A stretch of 64,000 bases of DNA from Salminus brasiliensis (Eukaryota > Chordata > Actinopteri > Characiformes > Bryconidae). Below, piece by piece: positions 27,693 to 37,545 of the stretch (position 1 is its first letter; each line of letters starts with the position of its first letter). Under the pieces are notes generated by a model. It had not been told where the DNA came from, ran no database searches, and saw only the letters and a program-made list of their open reading frames with translations. The stretch is from NCBI RefSeq assembly GCF_030463535.1, contig NC_132888.1:2448001-2512000 (forward strand). The letters run 5' to 3'. Both the position numbers and the translations under genes were made by a program.

Positions 27693-28041
27693 TACATATG
27701 GGTGTGTGGTGGTTGGATGGAGGGTAAAATGTTTGTTGTTTGTCATTTTATGCAAAATATAAAATAAAAATTGTAATCAAAAGTCTCGTGCGTTTGTCAG
27801 ACGATGGTCCAGGCTGTGGTCATCTCAGCGAATGTGCCGTTTGGATTTCAGCACCGCGCTCATCAAACACGTCAGACAAACTCCAGTCTTACAGAGGAGA
27901 TACCACATCAGTGTAATCTGCAGACTCCCTGCAAACCAGCACAGTCCACATCAGTTCAGTTCAAACAAGCTGGACAACAGCCTGCACCTCTGACCTCAGA
28001 GATTCCAGCTGATTAGGATTCTTAGAAAAGTCCTAGATTAC

Positions 28042-28560
28042 ATTCAGTATCCACTATGAATTATTCAGTATTTACCATGAATTATTCAATATCCACTATG
28101 AATTATTCAGTATTTACTGTAAATTATTCAGTATTTACTGTAAATTATTCAATATCCACTGTAAATTATTCAATATCCACTGTAAATTATTCAATATCCA
28201 CTGTAAATTATTCAATATCCACTGTAAATTATTCAATATCCACTATGAATTATTCAGTATTTACCATGAATTATTCAGTATTTACCATGAATTATTCAGT
28301 ATCCACTATGAATTATTCAGTATTTACTGTAAATTATTCAATATCCACTATGAATAATTCTGTATTTACCATGAATTATTCAATATCCACTATGAATTAT
28401 TCCGTATTTACCATAAATTATTCAATATCCACTATGAATTATACCATATTTACCATAAATTATTCAATATCCACTATGAATGATTCAGTATTTACCTACT
28501 ATTTAACTACTATGAATAATACCATATCCCCAGTGAGTTATTTAGTACGTACTATGAAAT
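28042..28560 (+). repeat. 21-bp tandem repeat, array 1
   Basis: About 25 copies of attattcagtatttaccatg plus a, with variants caatatccactatgaatt and tactgtaaatt. The period of 21 keeps a frame open across the array. The same repeat family recurs at 29,650-30,300. Confidence 0.95.
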
Positions 28561-29292
28561 AATAAAAAATGAACACCTACTATATATTTTCAGGATCTAT
28601 TAATTATAGTAATTGTTAAGTAACTTTTATGATGTATTTAATATCCCTTATGAACTGTTCAGTATCCTCTATCAATTACTCAGGACCTACTATACATTTT
28701 ATAGGATCTGGTATAGAATTATTCATTATCCAGTACAAATGATTAAGTATAAGTATCTATCATGAGGTTTTAGCTCAATCTCCACCTGTAGGCTGGATGC
28801 TGCTAAAGAGAGTGAGGGGAAGTCTTCTCACATGGGGAGGGTGGATCATGGGTTGGCTGCACGTCTGGGACGGGACAGGCTGCAGAAGCAGAAGGAGCAG
28901 AGTATCAGGTTCTAAGACCTTTACTGAGGTTCTGAGTAGCTTCTAGAACTAAAGTGGAGCTTCTGAGTCCATCCAGCTTCTCTCAGCACAGGATGGTGGC
29001 GCTATAGCGAAGCATTGTGTGTGTTTGGAGCTCCTTAATCATAAAGATGATAAAGATGAATTTTTTAATATCACAGATTCTTCAGATGAAACTGAACAGG
29101 AGATCATTTGCATATTTTGGATGGCAGTTGCTATGGTGTCACAGGTGATTGCTATGATGTTAAGAGGTAGATGCTATAATAGTGGTTCCTAGGCAGTAGT
29201 TATGGTATCCAAGGTGGTTACCATGCTGTCTTGGGTGGTTGCTAGTGTGCAGCCTAATGGATCAGGTGATTCGGTGCTCTGTGTGTGTTTAC
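28561..29292 (-). other. Region 3' of the Ig exon; no further exon identified
   Basis: Searched on the - strand for transmembrane, cytoplasmic or second Ig exons of the gene at 31130-29293. No hydrophobic 20-residue stretch or clear exon was seen. A possible acceptor near 28,895 opens a short frame, too weak to call. Confidence 0.4.
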
Positions 29293-29583
29293 CTGTGACG
29301 TTGATGTAGTAGTGGGTCAGGGAGAACGGAGGGTCGGTGTCGCATTTGTACAGACCCGAGTCTGCCCTTGAGGCAGCATCCACCAGCAGGAAGAGAGCGC
29401 CGTTGTGCTTGGACCCCGAGCTGCAGCTGGACAGGTGAATCTTGTTGAACTCCCGTCCATTTTTAAGCATTTTAACGCTTTGACCGCCAGACAGACACTC
29501 GAACATGCAGGACAGATTGAAGCTCTGACCCAAGCACACATCAGGTGGATTCAGAGACAAGGTGATTAACGGTCTGCAGTCGT
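29293..29583 (-). CDS. Ig V-like exon
   Basis: 291 bp. The acceptor is CTCCTCTCCAG and the donor ACAG|GTAAAC on the - strand. It enters after one base of a codon, so the D of the first codon is split, as is usual for leader/Ig-domain junctions, and it leaves in phase 1, also typical of Ig exons. Confidence 0.75.
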
Positions 29584-31130
29584 CTGGAGAGGAGACAGCA
29601 GAGAGCTCTCAGAGTAAATACTGATACTTTCAAAATAGATTACTGCTGTATTTACTCAGTAACTCCTAAATACTGAATAATTCATCAGAAATACTGAATA
29701 ATTCATGAATTATGCAGTATGTATAATACATTATTCAGTATGTATTATTAATTATTCAGTGTGTATTATTAATTATTCAGTGTGTATTATTAATTATTCA
29801 GTATTTCTGATTAATTATTCAGTATGTATTATGAATTATTCAGTATTTCTAGTGAATTATTCAGTATGTATTATGAATTATTCAGAATTATTCAGCATTT
29901 CTGGTGAATTATTCAGTATGTATAATATATTATACATACTGAATAATTCATAATACATACTGAATAATATATTACACACCCTAAATAATTCATAATGCAT
30001 ACTGAATCATTCATAATACATACTGAATAATTATTCATACATACTGAATAAATCATAATACATACTTAATAATTCATTAGAAATACTGAATAAAATTAAT
30101 AATACATACTCAATAATTCATAATAAATACTGAATAAATTACTAATACATACTCAATAATGCATAATACATACTAAATAATTCATTAGAAATACGGAATA
30201 AGTAATAAGTAACACCTCATCATTTATAGTAGAGACTAAATCATATATAGTAGACTGAATTATTTATGTTAAATATGAAATAATTCATAGTGGATACTGA
30301 ATAATCCTTAGTAACATTAATACATTCACTTTTGCATTTTCTGCACCTTACACATCATATTTAATACCAACCCTAAATCTAGTTTTAATTTATGTAAATC
30401 TATTTGATTTGACAGTATTTTATGGTATATATTTTCTCTATATTTCTTATCTCTGAATAGTTTCTCTTCATTCATAGTAGATACAAAATAATTTGTAGTT
30501 TATATGGAAAAATGTATAGTGAATACTAAATAATTTAAAATAAATACAGAAAAATTGTTTGTGGATAATAAATAATACGTAGTGGATCCTAAAAAGAACA
30601 GCGGAAACTAAATACATAAGTATAAATAAATAAATATGTCAGTAGATAATTCATTAAAAATCCATAATAAGTACTAAATAATTAATTAGAACTAATAATA
30701 ATACTGAATAATTCATGATGGACATGAATTGGACATAATTTATAGTGGATACTGAATAATTACTGAATAATTTGTAGTAAATACTTAAACTATACTTAAT
30801 AAATTATTCATAGTAAATACTTAATAACATGTAGTGGATACTACATCATTAACAGCACACACTATATACAGCATAGTAGACTATTAATGATATATAGTAT
30901 AGCTTAATGATATAGAAAACAAATTATTTAGTATGGATACTAAATAGTGTGTAAAAGATTCAAACTATCTTATTATTCTAAGACGAGGCAGCATTTACAG
31001 TGTGAATGTTGGGAGATCAAATGAATAAGTAAAGAAGTAAATAATAAGTAGATAATGAATTGTTAAGTGGAGACTCACCTTTTGCATCGCTGACAGGCGG
31101 CATCGACAGCATGAAGATCAAAAACCACAT
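29293..31130 (-). CDS. Small Ig V-like domain protein, 3' end not found
   Basis: Two exons on the - strand: 31130-31079 and 29583-29293, joined in phase to about 114 codons. Exon 1 gives a signal peptide MWFLIFMLSMPPVSDAK; exon 2 gives DCRPLITLSLNPPDVCLGQ then FNLSC, a variable loop, and ALFLLVDAASRADSGLYKC. DSGLYKC is the classic DxGxYxC of Ig V sets, and FNLSC holds the partner cysteine. The usual core Trp is absent (VKMLKNG where VKWYKNG would be expected), and extra cysteines (MFEC, SSCSS) suggest a second disulfide. This suits a CD300/pIgR-like or novel immune-type receptor, but I cannot name it. Both exons end at strong donors (AAAG|GTGAGT, ACAG|GTAAAC), so more exons should follow. None was recognised, so it may be a fragment. 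Confidence 0.7.
29650..30300. repeat. 21-bp tandem repeat, array 2, with internal inversion
   Basis: Units of attattcagtatgtattatg plus a read forward from about 29,690 to 29,927. From there to about 30,300 they read as the reverse complement (tgaataattcataatacata). The turning point is a perfect 44-bp palindrome at 29906-29949. Degenerate units continue to about 30,850. It fills the intron between the two Ig-gene exons. Confidence 0.92.
31079..31130 (-). CDS. Signal-peptide exon of the Ig gene
   Basis: ATG at 31130 (- strand), 17 codons and one base, donor AAAG|GTGAGT. The hydrophobic core WFLIFMLSM is followed by small residues suiting cleavage. Confidence 0.7.
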
Positions 31131-31187
31131 GTTTTAATCTGAAATCATTTAATTCATTCAATAATTCATTAATCTGAATTCTTTAGA

Positions 31188-31275
31188 AGTCTGGAACACA
31201 TAAAAGGATTCAGCTCTTATACCTCACCTCACGCAAGCACAGGAAATGGCCAGCAGACGCTTCCTGCCCTTTATC
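31188..31275 (-). promoter_or_regulatory. Candidate promoter of the Ig gene
   Basis: On the - strand a TATA-like GGTATAAGAG lies at 31214-31223, about 85-90 bp before the ATG at 31130. Upstream are two GGAA/TTCC (ETS/PU.1-type) motifs in catttcctgtgc and gcaggaagcg (about 31,240-31,270). PU.1-type sites suit a leukocyte gene. The assignment is inference. Confidence 0.45.
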
Positions 31276-31476
31276 AACTGATGGCAGGTAGGATAAGTTT
31301 GACCAGTTGACCAAAAAAACTGATCTCAGCGTTTTCTTCACTGAACTCACAGCTCACTTCTCCACTGCTCTGTTCTTCAGCTCCTCCACACACTCTGAGC
31401 TGCACAAATATGATAATCAAAACTGATGATCAAATTTAAACTGAAACTGGTATTATGTTGTAAAATATTTATTAAA

Positions 31477-31529
31477 AATGCATTAGAAATTTCACACTGG
31501 ATATGAATGCTATTAGAACTTCACACTGG
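31477..31529 (+). repeat. 29-bp repeat units on the left side of the 24-bp array
   Basis: One full unit (ggatatgaatgctattagaa followed by cttcacact) and a partial one match the 29-bp array that resumes at 33,414. Confidence 0.8.
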
Positions 31530-33089
31530 ACATATAGAGGAGCGCCAGTCGGGACATACAGAGGAGCGCCAGTCGGGACATACAGAGGAGCTCCAGTCGG
31601 GACATACAGAGGAGCTCCAGTCGGGACATACAGAGGAGCGCCCGTCGGGACATACAGAGGAGCGCCCGTCGGGACATACAGAGGAGCTCCAGTCGGGACA
31701 TACAGAGGAGCGCCAGTCGGGACATACAGAGGAGCGCCAGTCGGGACATACAGAGGAGCTCCAGTCGGGACATACAGAGGAGCTCCAGTCGGGACATACA
31801 GAGGAGCGCCAGTCGGGACATACAGAGGAGCGCCAGTCGGGACATACAGAGGAGCGCCAGTCGGGACATACAGAGGAGCGCCAGTCGGGACATACAGAGG
31901 AGCTCCAGTCAGGACATACAGAGGAGCTCCAGTCAGGACATACAGAGGAGCTCCAGTCAGGACATATAGAGGAGCTCCAGTCAGGACATATAGAGGAGCT
32001 CCAGTCAGGACATATAGAGGAGCTCCAGTCAGGACATATAGAGGAGCTCCAGTCAGGACATATAGAGGAGCTCTAGTCAGGACATATAGAGGAGCTCTAG
32101 TCAGGACATATAGAGGAGCTCCAGTCAGGACATATAGAGGAGCTCCAGTCAGGACATATAGAGGAGCGCCAGTCAGGACATACAGAGGAGCTCCAGTCAG
32201 AACATATAGAGGAGCTCCAGTCAGGACATACAGAGGAGCTCCAGTCAGGACATACAGAGGAGCTCCAGTCAGGACATACAGAGGAGCTCCAGTCAGGACA
32301 TATAGAGGAGCGCCAGTCAGGACATATAGAGGAGCGCCAGTCAGGACATATAGAGGAGCTCCAGTCAGGACATATAGAGGAGCTCCAGTCAGGACATATA
32401 GAGGAGCTCCAGTCAGGACATATAGAGGAGCTCTAGTCAGGACATATAGAGGAGCTCTAGTCAGGACATATAGAGGAGCTCCAGTCAGGACATATAGAGG
32501 AGCTCTAGTCAGGACATATAGAGGAGCTCTAGTCAGGACATATAGAGGAGCGCCAGTCAGGACATACAGAGGAGCTCTAGTCAGGACATATAGAGGAGCG
32601 CCAGTCAGGACATACAGAGGAGCTCCAGTCAGGACATACAGAGGAGCTCCAGTCAGGACATATAAAGGAGCTCCAGTCAGGACATATAGAGGAGCTCTAG
32701 TCAGGACATATAGAGGAGCTCCAGTCAGGACATATAGAGGAGCTCCAGTCAGGACATACAGAGGAGCTCCAGTCAGGACATATAGAGGAGCTCCAGTCAG
32801 GACATATAGAGGAGCTCTAGTCAGGACATACAGAGGAGCTCCAGTCAGGACATATAAAGGAGCTCTAGTCAGGACATATAGAGGAGCTCCAGTCAGGACA
32901 TACAGAGGAGCTCCAGTCAGGACATATAGAGGAGCTCTAGTCAGGACATACAGAGGAGCTCCAGTCAGGACATATAGAGGAGCTCTAGTCAGGACATATA
33001 GAGGAGCTCTAGTCAGGACATATAGAGGAGCTCTAGTCAGGACATACAGAGGAGCTCCAGTCAGGACATATAGAGGAGCTCTAGTCAGG
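31528..33089 (+). repeat. 24-bp minisatellite, about 65 copies
   Basis: The unit reads cagtcgggacatacagagga plus gcgc; the later form has cagtcaggacatatagagga plus gctc. Because 24 is a multiple of three, long frames are open on both strands (about 590 codons forward, about 540 reverse). The first third keeps the CpG forms (gtcggg, gagcgcc); the rest is mostly gtcagg and gagctcc. No start context, splice sites or unique flanking domains support a protein. Confidence 0.97.
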
Positions 33090-33413
33090 GGCATTGAACT
33101 CACTAGACTTGAGGGCGTGAGGATTCAGCCACCAGACCTAGACGACTGTTCCGGTCCGACGGTGAGGAGAGCTCCCTGCTGCAGACCGGTGAATCCTGAG
33201 TCTCTACCGTTAACTGAAGAACCTGGGTGCATGTGGCGCACTAACGGTAATCCTCGGCCCCCAGCAGCTGACCCTAGCCCTACTTAAATACACCTGCCCA
33301 CAGGTGTAACGCATTACCCAGACAATGAACCGTCACATGACAAATAACACCAGAAACCAAGATGGCGACGAGGGGTGTCAACCCAAAAGTCCATTTCAAC
33401 ATAAAAGTCCTTT
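33090..33413 (+). other. Unique spacer between two minisatellites
   Basis: About 320 bp of non-repetitive sequence, fairly GC-rich (ctcggcccccagcagctgac). It includes cacctgcccacaggtgtaac, a small hairpin. No gene recognised. Confidence 0.7.
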
Positions 33414-34343
33414 CTGGATATTAATGCTATTAGAGCTTCATACTGGATATTAATGTTATCAGAGCTTCATACTGGATATTAATGTTATCAGAGCTTCATA
33501 CTGGATATTAATGTTATTAGAGCTTCATACTGGATATTAATGTTATCAGAGCTTCATACTGGATATTAATGTTATTAGAGCTTCATACTGGATATTAATG
33601 TTATTAGAGCTTCATACTGGATATTAATGTTATCAGAGCTTCATACTGGATATTAATGTTATTAGAGCTTCATACTGGATATTAATGTTATCAGAGCTTC
33701 ATACTGGATATTAATGTTATTAGAGCTTCATACTGGATATTAATGTTATTAGAGCTTCATACTGGATATTAATGCTATTAGAGCTTCATACTGGATATTA
33801 ATGATATTAGAGCTTCATACTGGATATTATTGTTATTAGAGCTTCATACTGGATATTAATGCTATTAGAGCTTCATACTGGATATTAATGCTATTAGAGC
33901 TTCATTCTGGATATTAATGCTATTAGAGCTTCATACTGAATATTAATGTTATTAGAGCTTCATACTGGATATTAATGCTATTAGAGCTTCATACTGGATA
34001 TTAATGATATTAGAGCTTCATACTGGATATTAATGCTATTAGAGCTTCATACTGGATATTATTGTTATTAGAGCTTCATACTGGATATTATTGTTATTAG
34101 AGCTTCATACTGGATATTAATGTTATTAGAGCTTCATTCTGGATATTATTGTTATTAGAGCTTCATTCTGGATATTAATGCTATTAGAGCTTCATACTGG
34201 ATATTAATGCTATTAGAGCTTCATACTGGATATTAATGATATTAGAACTTCATACTGGATATTAATGTTATTAGAACTTCATACTGGATATTAATGCTAT
34301 TAGAGCTTCATACTGGATATTAATGATATTAGAACTTCATACT
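33414..34343 (+). repeat. 29-bp minisatellite, about 32 copies
   Basis: The unit is ctggatattaatgttattag plus agcttcata, with gctatt, gatatt and gttatc variants. The total of 930 bp is 32 units almost exactly. Homologous units at 31,477-31,529 show that the 24-bp array lies within this older array. Confidence 0.97.
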
Positions 34344-35456
34344 ATAATTTATGCGAAAATGTTGACATCACACCACTGTATTCATTTCATTTCAGTTCCC
34401 TTTATTTTCCCCAAAGAGGTAAACTGGTTTCACAGCCAGGCGCACAAACAACAACCACAACATTTAGCAATGTAGCAATTCATTTAGCAGATATAATGAT
34501 TTAAAGATTTTTTTTATATTTTTAAAGCAAAATACATACATACATAATACATAATGATATAAGGAATAATATGTAGGAATGGAATAGCAATATCTACAGT
34601 AAATCTACCCAATATTCAATTATTTTATTCTTTATAATTTTGTTTTGTCCATTTTTTTTATTCCCAATCTGGTTCTGCCAATTAACCCACGCACTCGTAG
34701 CTCCACCTAGCACTAGGAAGGTAAGGACTTACTACACGTCTTCTTTGCTAGGCAGTCGTCGCACTCTGAGGAAAGCGCCGGTGTGGTGACACATCCAATC
34801 CCTTCTGACATCATCTTACAGAAGGACCATTTAGGACCCAATACATTAGCCAGCCGATGTAGCTAGTATGCTACTAGTTAGCCAGTGTGTTTCATCTAGT
34901 GTTTTTTTTTATCGCTTTATTATTTTATTCAGATCCCAATTATCTGCTGATCACAAGCAAGAGCACGATAGCTTTACTGACTAGCTTTACCTGTTGGTAT
35001 CAGCTTTATACGCCAGCGTAGCAACAACAATTATATATCGATGAACTTATAATATGTAATATGCTAATATGTGATTCACATTTCATAAATAAAGTTAAAT
35101 AGCGACGCTTTATCCAGATAAAAACTGATCAGTAATGATCAGTAAATATATTTCTGTACATTTTAATTTGGCATATAAGTGCTACAGTCGCGTGAAGATG
35201 GGCAATTAATCGTGTGCGTTAATTTAACCAATGGAACAGTCGGAGGGGATCGGGTGGGTCCCCAACTCCACCATAACACCAGCTAACAGATGCCAGGGTG
35301 CCGACCAGCATCGCCTAAAAGCAAAAAAGAGGGCAAAGGGCACGGCCAGCTGTGCTCCCTCAGACTCCGGCTGCCGATGGCAAAGCGGCGTGACTCGGGA
35401 TTCGAACTTGCGACCATAGTGGTAGCGAGCAGTAGTGTCCAACGTAGAGTTTACTT

Positions 35457-35508
<52 letters not shown>

Positions 35509-35594
35509 TATATCTATATATATGTCTATATCTATCTCTCTCTCTATATATATATATATATCTCTATATATGTCTATATATATGTCTATATCTA

Positions 35595-35629
<35 letters not shown>

Positions 35630-36010
35630 GTCTATATATCTATATATGTCTATATATATATATATATATATATATAGACATATATAGATATATATATGTC
35701 TATAATATATACTATATTTACTATATAGACATATATATATATAGACATATATATATTCATATCTACACACCAGTGCCCAAATTCCTGGATCACTGGGCAG
35801 GATGAGGCCAGTCTGTATAGCAATCACTGTCTGCTCTGCAAATATATATTATGTATATATAAAATAAATAAATAAATCATATATAAATGTACAACAGGGG
35901 AGGGGAAGCACAGCCCTGTGGATAAAAAAGGCCCTTTTAACCATAACCTGCTCGAAAGTATCAGGGCTTTAGACACACATCGATTCCAGCAGCAAATCTG
36001 GCGTAGCTCA
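34344..36010 (+). other. Intergenic region with dispersed repeat pieces
   Basis: AT-rich. A repeat piece with degenerate SINE-like features lies at about 34,640-34,810, and another at 35,240-35,430 has a B-box-like gattcgaacttgcgacc. A compound TA/TCTA microsatellite follows. No gene recognised. Confidence 0.6.
35458..35762 (+). repeat. Compound (TA)n / TATGTCTATATC microsatellite
   Basis: About 300 bp of TA runs interrupted by gtctatatct and short tctctc blocks; forms many self-complementary stretches. Confidence 0.95.
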
Positions 36011-36019
36011 CGCAGGATG

Positions 36020-36600
36020 GGACTGAATTTTATGACCCGTTGGGATTCTCCAAAGCGATGTACGCACGCTTTCCAACTTACACGCGTTGAGTTGATGCGG
36101 CCGTACGGCGGCGCAGGAAACCCGGAGCCGAACGTCGAGGCTTAAAGAGACACCAGTGAGAAAGCGGAGAAAAAATGACAACGGCTTCAAGAAATCGGCG
36201 ATAAAACACTACCCAGCGGCAGAGATGGGACCCCCCTCACACCCCTGTTAGGTGAAAGAGTCTAATCCTTCTGCGGACGACCCGCTCGCATCGATTTGAT
36301 CCGTATTTCGGGGAGATAATTTGAATCGATCTCGACCTGCTCGGATTAAGGAGTTGCCCGGGCGACGGCTAAGCTAACCGCAGCCTTAGCTTGGAGCTAA
36401 CGCGAGAACGAGCTGTAAACAAGTGTTTATCTGCTGTTTTTCTACGTTTTTGCAGTTTAAAACGGAGTGTTTTGAGTAATCCGTCGCTTCTGCGTGTGTC
36501 TAACTGCCTCTACTTCTGGGATGTTGGTGTTAAAGCCACAGAAGCGCAGGCCGACCCGAGCTAAGCTAAGCTAAGCTAATGGGAGCTTGTTGTATTCGTA
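36020..36600 (+). promoter_or_regulatory. CpG-rich patch, likely csnk1g2 promoter / first noncoding exon
   Basis: CpG dinucleotides are far denser than in the surroundings (gcggccgtacggcggcgcag, ccgaacgtcgagg, ttgcccgggcgacggc). There is no TATA box. It lies about 8.2 kb upstream of the csnk1g2 coding start, and CK1-gamma genes have noncoding 5' exons, so it is the best promoter candidate. The TSS and first donor cannot be fixed by eye; assignment to csnk1g2 is inference. Confidence 0.5.
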
Positions 36601-36846
36601 TGATCTCATTCAGGGGATTCAGGCTAGTCTGGCTAAAGCTCACAAAGTTGTATAATTTCCAAAGCATTAAATTTCGACCCTTTATTGAACGAATCGCTGG
36701 TTTATTTAGTGGATAAACCTCGTTTAAAACCGTCGTTTTAGCTTGAGAAGCTAAGCTAGCTTCGTTAAACTCGGTGTAGCCAGTGGCTGCTGGAGGTTGG
36801 CTAGTGCTAGCTAGCTCGCAAATCTGTGGCTTATGAGCTGTAGTAA

Positions 36847-37545
36847 ACAGAACAGTCCTACAGAACAGTCCTACAGAACAGTCCTACAGAACAGTCCTAC
36901 AGAACAGTCCTACAGAACAGTCCTACAGAACAGTCCTACTGAAGAGTTTTACTGAAGAGTCTACTGAACAGTCTTACTGAACAGTTTTACTGAAGTCCTA
37001 CTGAACAGTCTTACTGAACAGTCTTACTGAACAGTCTTACTGAAGAGTCTTACTGAAGAGTCTTACTGAAGAGTCTTACTGAACAGTCCACTGAACAGTC
37101 TACTGAACAGTCCTACTGAACAGTCCTACTGAACAGTCCTACAGAACAGTCCTACAGAACAGTTTTACTGAACAGTCCTACTGAACAGTCCTACTGAACA
37201 GTCCTACTGAACAGTCTTACTGAAGTCCTACTGAACAGTCCTACTGAACAGTCTTACAGAACAGTTTTACTGAAGTCCTACTGAACAGTCCTACTGAACA
37301 GTCCTACTGAACAGTCCTACTGAACAGTCCTACTGAACAGTCCTACTGAACAGTCTTACTGAAGTCCTACTGAACAGTCCTACTGAACAGTCCTACTGAA
37401 CAGTCTTACAGAACAGTTCTACTGAACAGTCTTACAGAACAGTCTTACAGAACAGTCTTACAGAACAGTCTTCTGAACGTTCTACTGAACAGTCTACTGA
37501 ACGGTCTTACTGAACAGTCTACTGAACAGTCTACTGAACAGTCTG
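36847..37545 (+). repeat. 13-bp minisatellite, about 50 copies
   Basis: Units of gaacagtcctact with gaacagtcttact, gaagtcctact and acagaacagt variants, over 700 bp. It begins about 250 bp downstream of the CpG-rich patch. Confidence 0.96.

Noticed and set aside
28056..28562. A 168-codon frame of MNYSVFT-type heptads
   Set aside because: Direct consequence of the 21-bp tandem repeat; no flanking coding sequence.
29189..29292. Continuation of the Ig frame beyond the donor (Ser/Thr-rich stalk)
   Set aside because: A strong GTAAAC donor at the Ig-domain boundary and the typical phase argue that this part is intron.
31503..33287. A 594-codon open frame that looks like a repeat-rich protein
   Set aside because: It is the 24-bp minisatellite read through; the opposite strand is open too, and there is no start context, splice signal or domain.
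31528..34343. CRISPR-like array
   Set aside because: Repeats are contiguous with no unique spacers, no cas genes, and the genome is vertebrate.
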